Shown here: one piece after another, positions 1 through 7,800 of the stretch
Position numbering within the stretch: position 1 is the first letter of the stretch
Layout: each line of letters begins with the position of its first letter
Source of the DNA: Thermoanaerobacteraceae bacterium
Lineage (GTDB): Bacteria; Bacillota; Thermoanaerobacteria; Thermoanaerobacterales; UBA4877
Reading direction: 5' to 3'
Length of the DNA: 64,000 nt
NCBI GenBank assembly: GCA_030016635.1
Contig: JASEJQ010000006.1
Location: 1-64,000, forward strand
Translations under genes and position numbers: made by a program
Notes under the pieces: model-generated
What the model was told of the DNA's origin: nothing
The model's database searches: none
The model's input: the letters and a program-made list of their open reading frames with translations, nothing else

Positions 1-78
1 CGAGGTTGATAGGCCGGAGGTGTAAGTGCAGCAATGCATTCAGCTGACCGGTACTAATATGTCGAGAGCTTGACCTAT
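1..78 (+). rRNA. rrl: 23S ribosomal RNA, 3' end (partial)
   Basis: The window opens inside the last helix region of a 23S rRNA. The run ACCGGTACTAATATGTCGAG followed by GCTTGACC is the highly conserved 3' terminus of bacterial 23S genes. Only the last ~75 bases are present; the 3' boundary is estimated. A 5S gene follows about 80 bp downstream, the usual order of a bacterial rRNA operon. No tRNA gene is seen in the spacer. Confidence 0.93.
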
Positions 79-158
79 AAAATCCGGATATTATATATTT
101 GTCATAAAAGCAGAGGATAGATAACAAGAGGCAAAGTAAAAACTACCATCCGAAGTTT

Positions 159-268
159 GGTCTGGTGGCCATAGCGGAGGGGCAACACCTGTTCCCATCC
201 CGAACACAGAAGTTAAGCCCTCCAGCGCCGATGGTACTCGCAAGGGGAGAGTAGGTCGCTGCCAGACT
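159..268 (+). rRNA. rrf: 5S ribosomal RNA
   Basis: Contains the conserved 5S core CCCATCCCGAACACAGAAG and AAGCCCTCCAGCGCCGATGG, and the ends TCTGG/CCAGA pair to form helix I. Boundaries are set by that pairing, giving about 110 nt, several bases shorter than the usual ~117. The missing bases lie in the helix IV hairpin, where TACTCGCAAGGGGAGAGTAGG replaces the usual longer stem. A strong terminator follows. Confidence 0.95.
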
Positions 269-276
269 TTATATTA

Positions 277-323
277 AAAACCCTGTGATAGATACTTTAT
301 TGAGTAGCTATCACAGGGTTTTT
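277..323 (+). terminator. Rho-independent terminator of the rRNA operon
   Basis: Perfect 13-bp inverted repeat, AACCCTGTGATAG (279-291) and CTATCACAGGGTT (308-320), with a 16-nt loop and a T run. It sits 10 bp after the 5S gene, so it ends the rRNA transcript. Confidence 0.9.
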
Positions 324-399
324 GTGTTTAGTGAAAGGTGTAATATGAGAAAATAATAATTTAATATGTATTATTATACAAAATATTTACAAGATTATG

Positions 400-428
400 T
401 TGACGCGGTGAAATTATGCATTTATAAT
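400..428 (+). promoter_or_regulatory. Sigma-A type promoter
   Basis: TTGACG (400-405), a 17-bp spacer and TATAAT (423-428). This is near-consensus and lies 36 bp before the start codon of the frameshifted secreted-protein gene at 464. Confidence 0.75.
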
Positions 429-463
429 GAATATATATTAAAAATTTGATTGGAGGCATAATT

Positions 464-830
464 ATGCGGAAATTTTTAGAATAATTTATTGTATGCTGAT
501 ATGTATATTGGTTTTCCAAACATCAGCACTTGCTTCAACTGGACAAGCAAAAATTATCAAACAAAATAAAGAAATTACAGGCTTGGACGAACTAATTGAA
601 CGAGCTAAAAATCAGGTACTAACGCATATAACGGTGAATACGCCAATCAAAGTAAAAGTATAAATAAAAGTATAAAGTTATCAACAAATTCTTTTAATAT
701 TTCAGTAAACTATGATTGGGCCCCTGTAAAAATTACTGATAAGATGTATGAAGTAGGTGCTAACTCAAATGTTACATTGAAGCGTGGCACGGGGAGTTCG
801 TGGACATTATCACTTGTAAATAATTACTAA
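464..830 (+). pseudogene. Frameshifted small secreted protein
   Basis: A good ribosome site (GGAGG at 452-456) precedes ATG 464, but the frame stops after six codons. Restoring one base in the T run at 473-477 gives a convincing signal peptide starting MRKFFRIIYCMLICILVFQ and continuing through a TSALA cleavage-like site. A second one-base loss near 617-628 is needed to reach the last segment, which encodes SFNISVNYDWAPVKITDKMY and ends ...SLVNNY at 830. Frames shift by -1 both times. The mature product would be a secreted protein of about 100 residues with no family I recognise. It could also be two sequencing errors, but a strong promoter and clear coding character on all three segments make a decayed gene more likely. 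Confidence 0.6.
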
Positions 831-886
831 TTGGATTATTAGTATTTGCCTGACTTCAGGTGTTTATTAGTGAGGAGCTGTTGAAT

Positions 887-1285
887 GTGAAAAAACAGAT
901 GATTAAACTTACCCAAATTGTTCCTTTCCTTGCCTCTATTTTGGTTGGATATTTAATTGGTGTCTTCGAAAGTAATGCTGAGGCCACATATAATAACCTG
1001 CCCTACCTTTTAGGCACCATAGTTTTTCCAATGATCGTGGGGATATTTTTGGGACTTGAGGATGCTATTAAGGAATGGCGAAGAGAAGGAAAACTCAGGT
1101 TTAACTATATTATGTTTTTGCTGTTCACTGTGATACCATTATTGGGCGTTATCAACTATTATTTTATAGGTCTTAAGATAATACCGGGTTTACATGAGCT
1201 TTTTGGTTCAATCTACTTTAACTGGACGATTATGATTATATCCGGCTTTTATTTTATCAGGTCATTTTACAAGGAGAAAGAATAA
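887..1285 (+). CDS. Small integral membrane protein, unknown function
   Basis: The product is 132 residues with four predicted hydrophobic segments (about 8-24, 36-55, 75-92, 108-125) and a charged loop with LEDAIKEWRREGK between segments two and three. I chose GTG 887 because GAGGAG at 872-877 is correctly spaced for it; an upstream GTG at 860 in frame has no such site. No family is recognised. It follows the secreted-protein relic and precedes another tiny membrane protein, so the three may have been one unit of small envelope genes. Confidence 0.65.
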   Translation: MKKQMIKLTQIVPFLASILVGYLIGVFESNAEATYNNLPYLLGTIVFPMIVGIFLGLEDAIKEWRREGKLRFNYIMFLLFTVIPLLGVINYYFIGLKIIPGLHELFGSIYFNWTIMIISGFYFIRSFYKEKE

Positions 1286-1365
1286 AGAATAATTTGTGGC
1301 TGCATTTTCATCTGCTATAAAGTATAATAGAAATGAGGAGTATAATTTAGATAGGGGTTGGCATA

Positions 1366-1518
1366 GTGGAAGCCATAATAGCAATTTTGGGTATGATATT
1401 TTCAATTGCATTACTTTGGTGTTACGGTACACTTCTAAAGGCAGCGTTGGGTATCTCAAAGTGGAATATTCTGCTTATACTTATACCTGTGGTAAATATA
1501 GTGATGGTGATAATCTGA
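1366..1518 (+). CDS. 50-residue hydrophobic membrane peptide
   Basis: GTG start at 1366 with AGGGG at 1352-1356 about 9 bp upstream. The product begins MEAIIAILGMIFSIALLW and has two hydrophobic helices separated by a short LKAALGISKW loop. It would be a double-spanning membrane peptide of unknown function. A longer open frame overlaps it in another register (1296-1538), but that one has no hydrophobic pattern or ribosome site. Short length keeps confidence moderate. Confidence 0.45.
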   Translation: MEAIIAILGMIFSIALLWCYGTLLKAALGISKWNILLILIPVVNIVMVII

Positions 1519-1622
1519 GGGATGCAGGCTCACAATAAGTTAATTGAGCAGGACTATATTGATGGGTAATGCTATGGTTACCTTTTTTCTTTTATCTGTT
1601 ATAATATAACAGGGTGAAGGAA

Positions 1623-2972
1623 ATGAACAAAAAAGTGATGAGGGCTAAGATCTTTGCCATGGTATGGCCGGCTGCTATTGAAGGGGTACTTCAGATGACC
1701 GTTGGTTTTATTGCTACCGCTATGGTTGGGCATATAGGGGTGACGGCCATAGGTGCAGTAGGCCTTACCAACAGAATAACGCAAATGGTATGGGCCATGT
1801 ACAATGCAGTGACCACAGGAGCTACCATACTTGTAGCACAGAGGTATGGGGCTAAAGATATAGAAGGTGTAAAAAAGACTGCAATGCAGGCATTGGTGAT
1901 AGGAATTACAGCAATTATTATTCTCTGCGGCATTATTATATTTGCCGGAAGGTATTTCCTTATAGGATTGGGCGCAAGGGGACAGTTACTATCTGATGCC
2001 GTTATTTATTTGAATACTATTGTGTACAGTCTTCCATTTATGGTCATTGTCCTCATATCAGGGAGTGTTATGAGGGGAATGGGGAACGCCAGAACACCTA
2101 TGAATATTGCACTTATTATTAATTCAGTAAACATCGCAGCAGGTTATATTTTTATATTTGGGCCTTTTGGACTTCCAGCTTTTGGAATTAAAGGTGCAGC
2201 AATGGCTGCGATAATAGCTCAGGGTGTGGGTACTATGCTTGACTTCTATGTACTGTTTGGGGACAATGGAATAATGAATGGATATGTTAGTATGGAGAAT
2301 TTAAAATTAAGGATAAAAGAGGCATACGAGATCCTTCATATAGGTATACCAACTGCAATGGAATCCGTCTTCTGGCAGATAGCGCACACAGTGCTCACTA
2401 TTATTGTCATAGGGTTTGGTGATGTGGCATTAGCTGCCCATCAGCTTGGCATCCAGGCTGAGTCCATATCGTATATGCCGGCTCAAGGTTTTGGCATAGC
2501 ATCTACTGCACTGGTTGGACAAAGCATAGGAGCAGGAGATGAAAAAGCGGCTGGGGAGTATGTAAGAGAGATATCACTTTGGACAGGTATAGTTACAATA
2601 TTCTGTGCTGCCATGCTCTTTATCTATCCCCAGATATTTATGACCATTCTTACTGATGAAAAAGAGGTAATTGACCTCGGCTGCATATACTTGAGGCTTA
2701 TGGCCTTAGCGCAGCTTCCTCAAAATCTATCAGGTGTCATAAATGGAGCATTGCGAGGTTCAGGTGATACAAAAGCGCCTATGATTGTAGCTGGGACAGG
2801 GCTATGGGCAGTAAGGGTGCCTCTTGCTTTTTTGCTCACCAGATTTTTGGGTATGGATGTAGTTGGTGTATGGATATCTATGACGCTGGATCTTTTTGTG
2901 AGATTTGCCTTGAGCCTTATAAGGTATTCAAGGAGAGGTCTTAAAGCCAGCATTACTGGTAATGAGGCGTGA
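1623..2972 (+). CDS. MATE family multidrug/cation efflux transporter
   Basis: This 449-residue polytopic protein has the twelve-helix pattern and repeat structure of the MATE family (NorM/DinF branch), which exports drugs or metabolites with Na+ or H+ antiport at the cytoplasmic membrane. Diagnostic stretches are PAAIEGVLQMTVGF in helix 1, GAVGLTNRI, MRGMGNARTPM near the end of the first half and the matching GALRGSGDTKAPM in the second half. An in-frame GTG lies at 1614; ATG 1623 was preferred because it matches the family N-terminus, although GAAGG is close to it. A hairpin made of two GGCCAGGCC motifs follows, so it is probably transcribed alone. The substrate cannot be told from the sequence. 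Confidence 0.88.
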   Translation: MNKKVMRAKIFAMVWPAAIEGVLQMTVGFIATAMVGHIGVTAIGAVGLTNRITQMVWAMYNAVTTGATILVAQRYGAKDIEGVKKTAMQALVIGITAIIILCGIIIFAGRYFLIGLGARGQLLSDAVIYLNTIVYSLPFMVIVLISGSVMRGMGNARTPMNIALIINSVNIAAGYIFIFGPFGLPAFGIKGAAMAAIIAQGVGTMLDFYVLFGDNGIMNGYVSMENLKLRIKEAYEILHIGIPTAMESVFWQIAHTVLTIIVIGFGDVALAAHQLGIQAESISYMPAQGFGIASTALVGQSIGAGDEKAAGEYVREISLWTGIVTIFCAAMLFIYPQIFMTILTDEKEVIDLGCIYLRLMALAQLPQNLSGVINGALRGSGDTKAPMIVAGTGLWAVRVPLAFLLTRFLGMDVVGVWISMTLDLFVRFALSLIRYSRRGLKASITGNEA

Positions 2973-2990
2973 GATTTGCTGTTCTAATCA

Positions 2991-3023
2991 TTGGCCTGGC
3001 CGAATTGGCCAGGCCATAAAAAT
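2991..3023 (+). terminator. Hairpin built from an inverted pair of the GGCCAGGCC motif
   Basis: GGCCTGGCC (2993-3001) and GGCCAGGCC (3007-3015) form a perfect 9-bp stem with a 5-nt loop, 20 bp after the MATE stop codon, followed by an A/T-rich tail rather than a clean T run. It probably terminates transcription. Both arms are exact copies of the 9-mer that is repeated throughout the window. Confidence 0.65.
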
Positions 3024-3042
3024 TTCCTATTCATCGTGCTTT

Positions 3043-3070
3043 TTGTAAAAATAGGATAAAAGGGTACAAT
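3043..3070 (+). promoter_or_regulatory. Putative sigma-A promoter for the OYE gene
   Basis: TTGTAA (3043-3048), 16-bp spacer, TACAAT (3065-3070), placed just before the ribosome site CTGGAGGTG and ATG 3091. The leader would be very short. Confidence 0.5.
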
Positions 3071-3090
3071 TATATCTGGAGGTGTTTTGT

Positions 3091-4113
3091 ATGAGCAAGC
3101 TTTTTACACCATATGAGATTAAGGGACTCAAACTTAAAAATCGTATAATGATGTCTCCTATGTGTATGTATTCGGCTGGTGACGATGGCCAGGCCAATGA
3201 CTGGCATTTTGTCCACTATGGCACAAGGGCCATGGGTGGGGTTGGTCTTATCATGCAGGAGGCTACAGCAGTAGAGAGGCGGGGCAGGATTACTGCCAAT
3301 GACCTTGGTCTCTGGGATGACTCTCAGATAGGACCGCTTAAAAAGATTGTTGATTTTGTGCACTCTACTGGATGCAAGATGGGTGTGCAGCTAGCCCATG
3401 CCGGTAGGAAATGTGAGGTTAAGGGTGAGAGGATAGTTGCCCCTTCAGCCCTGCATTGGAGCGATGAATACCCTGTGCCGGCAGAGCTGACCAAGGATGA
3501 TATTAAGGATATTGTAATGGCATTTGGCCAGGCCGCCGCCAGGGCTGTAAAAGCAGGATATGATACAGTGGAGGTCCATGCAGCCCACGGCTACCTCATA
3601 CATGAATTTCTCTCGCCACTATCTAACAACAGGGCAGATGAGTATGGCGGCTTAAGGGAAAACAGGGTGAGATTTTTAAGGGAAGTCCTGACAGAGGTAA
3701 AGAAAAACATACCTGAGGACATGCCTGTATTTATGCGGGTATCTGCCACTGACTTTGTTGATGGTGGTATAGACATAAATGAGACAGTGGAGATAGTGAA
3801 ACTTGTGAAAGACCTTGTGGATATTGTGGACTGCAGCTCAGGCGGTTTATTATCGCCCAGGATAGATTTATATCCAGGCTATCAGATAGGTTATGCGGAA
3901 GCTGTAAAGAGAGAGGCCGGTATCCCATCTGTGGCTGTAGGGCTTATATCCTCACCTGATATGGCCGAGGAGATAATAGGAAACGACAGGGCAAACCTGG
4001 TTGCACTGGGCAGAGTACTGTTGAGGCAGCCATACTGGCCTGTATATGCGGCCCATGAGCTTAAGGATGGAGATATAATAGCAGGGCAGTATTACAGGGG
4101 GAGATACAGATAA
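3091..4113 (+). CDS. namA: NADPH dehydrogenase, Old Yellow Enzyme family (YqjM/NamA type)
   Basis: This is a 340-residue FMN-dependent TIM-barrel ene-reductase that uses NADPH to reduce electrophilic alkenes such as enones and quinones in the cytoplasm. It matches the YqjM class in length and key residues: MSPMCMYSA near residue 25 holds the flavin-tuning Cys and the Tyr typical of this thermophilic-like subclass. VEVHAAHGYLIHEFLSP supplies the two substrate-binding His and the following Tyr, and the C-terminal ALGRVLLRQPYW is the phosphate-binding end. ATG 3091 fits GGAGGTG at 3078-3084; an in-frame GTG at 3082 overlaps that site. It carries two GGCCAGGCC motifs (3187, 3526), both read as Gly-Gln-Ala. 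It is monocistronic, with its own promoter and terminator. Confidence 0.92.
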   Translation: MSKLFTPYEIKGLKLKNRIMMSPMCMYSAGDDGQANDWHFVHYGTRAMGGVGLIMQEATAVERRGRITANDLGLWDDSQIGPLKKIVDFVHSTGCKMGVQLAHAGRKCEVKGERIVAPSALHWSDEYPVPAELTKDDIKDIVMAFGQAAARAVKAGYDTVEVHAAHGYLIHEFLSPLSNNRADEYGGLRENRVRFLREVLTEVKKNIPEDMPVFMRVSATDFVDGGIDINETVEIVKLVKDLVDIVDCSSGGLLSPRIDLYPGYQIGYAEAVKREAGIPSVAVGLISSPDMAEEIIGNDRANLVALGRVLLRQPYWPVYAAHELKDGDIIAGQYYRGRYR

Positions 4114-4139
4114 AGGCAGTACTCTTTTATGCAATTTTT

Positions 4140-4168
4140 AAGGATACGGATACAAGCGTATCCTTTTT
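4140..4168 (+). terminator. Rho-independent terminator
   Basis: AAGGATACG (4140-4148) pairs with CGTATCCTT (4157-4165), followed by a T run to 4168. It ends the OYE transcript. Confidence 0.85.
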
Positions 4169-4388
4169 CGTTTTCAGATACATAATTTGTGATAAGCATT
4201 TCACTTATAAGCCATCTCCGTTTATCATTGTGGTCTGTTATACGCCTGACCTGCACCCTGCATCTATAACAATCGCCGGAGAGCTCCTCAGACAAAATTG
4301 CACCACTGCCGGCAAAAGGTTCTATGCATCTTTTTATATTACCGTATATAAGCTCTTCTGGGGAAAATCTTTGTGGCGTATTGGGCAA
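4159..4388 (-). pseudogene. Internally deleted Dam-type DNA adenine methylase relic
   Basis: On the minus strand an open frame reads FSPEELIYGNIKRCIEPFAG, then SGAIL, which matches the conserved FYPEELVNGNVKRYVEPFVG followed by SGAVL of the intact D12-class methylase at 55325-56269. It then jumps to YRCRVQVRRITD and HNDKRRWLISEMLITNY, matching that enzyme's last 30 residues. About 220 residues between them, including the DPPY catalytic motif, are gone. This is the remains of a gene with one large internal deletion. The C-terminal end runs into the terminator region and there is no ribosome site, so I regard it as dead. Confidence 0.75.
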
Positions 4389-4426
4389 CTGACCTCTCCG
4401 CCGGCACGCTTTGCAAATGTCTTGCC

Positions 4427-4466
4427 ATATGCCATGTATATAAAAATAGAGGTATACATGGCATAT
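4427..4466. repeat. Perfect 14-bp inverted repeat
   Basis: ATATGCCATGTATA (4427-4440) and TATACATGGCATAT (4453-4466) are exact complements separated by 12 bp. No T run follows, and it lies between the Dam relic and the nucleoside phosphorylase gene. It could be a regulator-binding site or the relic of a mobile-element end. Confidence 0.6.
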
Positions 4467-4607
4467 TAAAAGAAGTTATGGTAAAATAATACAACAAGGT
4501 ATGATATAATAAAAATGTATAATAATTGATATGGATAAATCGTGAGAGCAGCTGATTACCATTGCCGTAATATAGAACCAAAAATTAGAAAAAGGAGAAG
4601 AGAACAA

Positions 4608-5357
4608 ATGAATGAGATTTTACAGCCGCATATCAGGCTTAGCAGCAAAAATGCTGCAAAATATGCCCTACTTCCTGGTGATCCTGGGCGAGTGACAAGG
4701 ATTGCAGATTATCTTGAAAACGTAAAGGAACTTTCTCACAATAGGGAGTATTACTGCATATCCGGTACATACAAGGGCATTGAAGTAATGGCTGTTTCAA
4801 CAGGCATTGGCGGCCCTTCCACAGGGATTGCGGTTGAGGAATTGAGTAAAATAGGGGTTAAAACCTTAATACGCATCGGGAGCTGTGGGGCATTGCAGAG
4901 TGACCTGAAAAAAGGGGATTTAATAATTGCTTCTGGCGCTGTTAGGGACGAGGGTACATCAAGGACATATATTTCTACTGTTTATCCGGCAATTCCAGAC
5001 ACTGATGTGCTGTTTGCACTGATAGAAAGTGCGAGAAGGCTTGGGTATCCATTCAGATATGGATTAATAAGAAGCCATGACAGTTTCTACGTGGATAAAG
5101 AGGATGAAATAGACGATTTTTGGAGGAACAAGGGAATTTTGGGTGCAGATATGGAGAGTGCGGCACTATTTGTGATTGGTGGCCTTAGAGGTCTAAAGAC
5201 AGGTTCAGTATTAAACGTAATTACAGAATATCGAGGAGATCTTAAAGAAGACATTAACCAATATGCCGAGAGAGAAGATATAAGCATGGAGGGAGAAAGA
5301 AGAGAAATCTTAACGGCATTAGAGGCATTCGTTAGGATTGACAGGATGAATCCGTAA
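4608..5357 (+). CDS. Nucleoside phosphorylase, uridine phosphorylase-like
   Basis: This 249-residue member of the PNP/UDP (NP-I) family splits nucleosides with phosphate into base and ribose-1-phosphate in the cytoplasm. Motifs visible are YALLPGDPGRV (phosphate-binding Gly and Arg), STGIGGPSTGIAVEEL, IRIGSCGAL and GADMESAALF, whose Met-Glu pair binds the ribose hydroxyls. The uridine-type subclass is favoured by length and by RIGSCGALQ, but purine specificity cannot be excluded. ATG 4608 sits 8 bp after AAGGAGAAG. It is followed directly by a complete ECF transporter, which suggests uptake and cleavage of a nucleoside as one salvage module. Confidence 0.88.
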   Translation: MNEILQPHIRLSSKNAAKYALLPGDPGRVTRIADYLENVKELSHNREYYCISGTYKGIEVMAVSTGIGGPSTGIAVEELSKIGVKTLIRIGSCGALQSDLKKGDLIIASGAVRDEGTSRTYISTVYPAIPDTDVLFALIESARRLGYPFRYGLIRSHDSFYVDKEDEIDDFWRNKGILGADMESAALFVIGGLRGLKTGSVLNVITEYRGDLKEDINQYAEREDISMEGERREILTALEAFVRIDRMNP

Positions 5358-5450
5358 GGTCAAAATGACGTTTCAATACATTTGTGCCTCTTAAAACGTA
5401 TCGAGGGAGCACTGATGTATTTGAAATAAAAATAAGTTGGAGGGATTTGT

Positions 5451-6053
5451 ATGGGTAAACGAAGCATGTGGTCTTTTAAGTTCACAACAGCATCACTGGT
5501 CCTTATACCTACTGCTGTAGGCATAAACTACATTGGCAAATTCTTTGCAAGTCTCCTTAAACTTCCACTCTGGCTTGACTCTATAGGTACTATGCTGTCA
5601 AGTATGATGGCAGGGCCAATTGTTGGTGCAATATCAGGTGCAATAAACAATATAATATACGGGCTGACAGCCGACCCCATCTCACTGGTTTATGCCATAA
5701 CAAGTGTGGCCATTGGTTTGACGGTTGGTATACTTGCCTATATAGGCTGGTTTAAGAGCTGGTCCATGGCAGTTGTTTCAGGGTTGGTTGTAGGACTGAT
5801 AGCCGCCATAGTGTCAACACCTCTGAATGTTATATTCTGGGGCGGTCAGACCGGCAATATATGGGGAGACAGTGTGTTTGCATTTCTATCAGCGAGAGAA
5901 ATTCCTATCTGGATTGCATCATTTGCGGATGAGATTATAGTAGATGTGCCGGACAAGATTGCAACAGTGCTTATAAGTTATGGTATTTATAAGGGACTAC
6001 CCAGGCAACTGACATCCATTTATAGAAATGATGATGAGATAAAAGAGTTGTAG
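5451..6053 (+). CDS. ECF transporter substrate-binding (S) component
   Basis: A 200-residue very hydrophobic protein with about six membrane helices, the size and pattern of ECF S components that bind the vitamin or nucleoside substrate within the membrane. SGAINNIIYGLTADP in the middle and the N-terminal positively charged MGKRSMWSF stretch fit this class. GGAGGG at 5440-5445 places the start at ATG 5451. The dedicated EcfT and two ATPases are encoded immediately downstream, making a group I ECF system. Because the preceding gene is a nucleoside phosphorylase, a pyrimidine or purine nucleoside is the likely substrate; this is inference from context. Confidence 0.78.
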   Translation: MGKRSMWSFKFTTASLVLIPTAVGINYIGKFFASLLKLPLWLDSIGTMLSSMMAGPIVGAISGAINNIIYGLTADPISLVYAITSVAIGLTVGILAYIGWFKSWSMAVVSGLVVGLIAAIVSTPLNVIFWGGQTGNIWGDSVFAFLSAREIPIWIASFADEIIVDVPDKIATVLISYGIYKGLPRQLTSIYRNDDEIKEL

Positions 6054-6062
6054 TTAGTCCAT

Positions 6063-6087
6063 ATAAGACTGTATTATACAGTCTTAT
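6063..6087 (+). other. Intercistronic stem-loop between S and T components
   Basis: ATAAGACTGTA (6063-6073) and TACAGTCTTAT (6077-6087) make an 11-bp stem with a 3-nt loop, followed by GTTTTAG. It could attenuate or protect mRNA so that the S component is made in excess over EcfT and the ATPases. Confidence 0.6.
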
Positions 6088-6109
6088 GTTTTAGAAGGGA
6101 TGAAATTAA

Positions 6110-6877
6110 ATGAGGACTTTAAGCCTCTATCAGGAAGGGGACTCCATTATTCATAAAATAGACCCTATTACCAAAATAATATTTGTACTTATTACTATAC
6201 TTATACCAATAATTATGGGGACATTGAATTCAGCGTTTGCATTTCTAATAATCAGTTTGACTTTAGTGATAATTGCAGGGGTCATCAAAAAGGTGCTCCC
6301 TATTGTGGGATTTACAAGTATAATCCTTGTAACAGTTATAATCATTCAGGGTCTGTATTACTTTAATAACAGGACACCATTCTTTGCTATTGGAACTGTT
6401 GTTTTTTACAAAGAAGGGCTTTTGTATGCTCTCGAAATAATTTTGAGGATATACAGCATAATTAATTCTGTATCTCTGCTGATGTTTACAACAAAACCCT
6501 CGGACCTTGTGGAGGCACTTGTGAAAAAAGGTCTTTCACCCCGGATAGGATATGTTTTTAGCTCGGTCCTTCAGATTATTCCGCAGATGATGTCGACTGT
6601 CGACACAATAATTGATGCACAGAGGTCAAGAGGGATGGAGGTTGAGGGCAGTTTTTCCAGAAGAATAAGGGCCTTTATACCACTCATAGGACCTGCTGTG
6701 ATAAGTTCACTCATAGATACCAAAGAAAGGGCTATGGCGTTAGAGGTCAGGGCTTTTAATTCAAGGTATAAAAAGACATTTTTAAATGAAGGCACAACCT
6801 TTAAATATGCTGATGTTATGCAGGTGTCATTAATATCTATTCTCATAATTTCTATTGTTTTACGCTTTGTACACTGA
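6110..6877 (+). CDS. ecfT: ECF transporter transmembrane (T) component
   Basis: EcfT is the scaffold subunit that couples ATP hydrolysis by the A components to the S component. The 255-residue product has hydrophobic segments near residues 20-60, 65-85 and 235-255 and the two cytoplasmic coupling helices. The diagnostic Ala-Arg-Gly-type motifs appear as DAQRSRGMEVEG and ERAMALEVRAFNSR. The start ATG follows AGAAGGGATG. It lies 56 bp after the S gene and 74 bp before the EcfA gene. Confidence 0.88.
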   Translation: MRTLSLYQEGDSIIHKIDPITKIIFVLITILIPIIMGTLNSAFAFLIISLTLVIIAGVIKKVLPIVGFTSIILVTVIIIQGLYYFNNRTPFFAIGTVVFYKEGLLYALEIILRIYSIINSVSLLMFTTKPSDLVEALVKKGLSPRIGYVFSSVLQIIPQMMSTVDTIIDAQRSRGMEVEGSFSRRIRAFIPLIGPAVISSLIDTKERAMALEVRAFNSRYKKTFLNEGTTFKYADVMQVSLISILIISIVLRFVH

Positions 6878-6951
6878 TTTATCTTCATATGATTTTAAAG
6901 CATCTTTTTAACCTATGCCTTCAAAAGATGTTTGACACAGGGGAGGGAATG

Positions 6952-7800
6952 ATGTTTTTCATGAAAATTATAACTGTAGAACACTTGAAGTATAAATACC
7001 CTTTGAGCGATAAACTTGCATTGGATGACATCTCCTTTGAAATTGAGCAGGGTGAATTCATAGGTATAATAGGGCAGAACGGTGCTGGAAAATCGACCCT
7101 GTGCCAGGCGCTGGTAGGTCTGGTACCAAACTTTTACAAGGGGTCATATGGAGGAACAGTCTTAGTCAACGGTATAAATGTATCAAAGACAGAGGTGTCT
7201 GAGGTAGCAAGCCATGTTGGTTTAGTATTCCAAAACCCATTTAATCAGATTACCGGCTCAAAACTAACTGTCTATGAAGAGGTAGCTTTTGGACTCGAGA
7301 ACTTGGGTCTTCCTGTTGAAGAAATGAAACGACGTATTGATAATGTTTTAAATCTACTTGGCCTATATGAATTTAGGGATAAAAACCCCTTTGACCTGTC
7401 AGGTGGTCAAATGCAGAGGCTGGCAATTGCAGGTATTATTGCAATGCAGCCAGAGGTGATTGTGCTGGATGAGCCGACATCTCAGCTTGATCCGCAGGGG
7501 TCAGAGGAGGTATTCCGGGTTGTACAGAGGCTTAGCGAACAGGGGATGACAATTGTCATGGCTGAACACAAGATGGAAAAAATTGCAGCATACTCTGACA
7601 GGGTGATGCTGCTACATGACGGAAAGTTGATTGATTTTGATATCCCAAAAAAAGTCTTTTCAAGAGAAGACATTGAAGAGTACGGAGTCATAACACCGGT
7701 GTATACAAGGATTTGCAAAAACCTTGACATCAAAGATGAAAACGGATTTTATCCCATTACTATTGATGAAGCCCATGAGAGGTTGGAGAAAATATTATGA
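6952..7800 (+). CDS. ecfA1: ECF transporter ATPase (EcfA1)
   Basis: This ABC ATPase has Walker A GQNGAGKST, Q-loop VFQNP, signature DLSGGQMQRLAIA, Walker B VIVLDEPTSQLD and an H-loop His in MAEHKM, all intact. The C-terminal extension is typical of ECF ATPases. Three in-frame ATGs (6949, 6952, 6961) follow GGGAGGG at 6941-6947; 6952 gives better spacing than 6949, and 6961 gives the classic MKIITVEHL start, so the exact start is uncertain. The stop overlaps the start of the second ATPase by 4 bp, indicating translational coupling. Confidence 0.88.
   Translation: MFFMKIITVEHLKYKYPLSDKLALDDISFEIEQGEFIGIIGQNGAGKSTLCQALVGLVPNFYKGSYGGTVLVNGINVSKTEVSEVASHVGLVFQNPFNQITGSKLTVYEEVAFGLENLGLPVEEMKRRIDNVLNLLGLYEFRDKNPFDLSGGQMQRLAIAGIIAMQPEVIVLDEPTSQLDPQGSEEVFRVVQRLSEQGMTIVMAEHKMEKIAAYSDRVMLLHDGKLIDFDIPKKVFSREDIEEYGVITPVYTRICKNLDIKDENGFYPITIDEAHERLEKIL

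Noticed and set aside
1296-1538. 80-residue forward open frame
   Set aside because: It has no ribosome site or recognisable composition; the overlapping 50-residue hydrophobic frame starting at 1366 is more credible.
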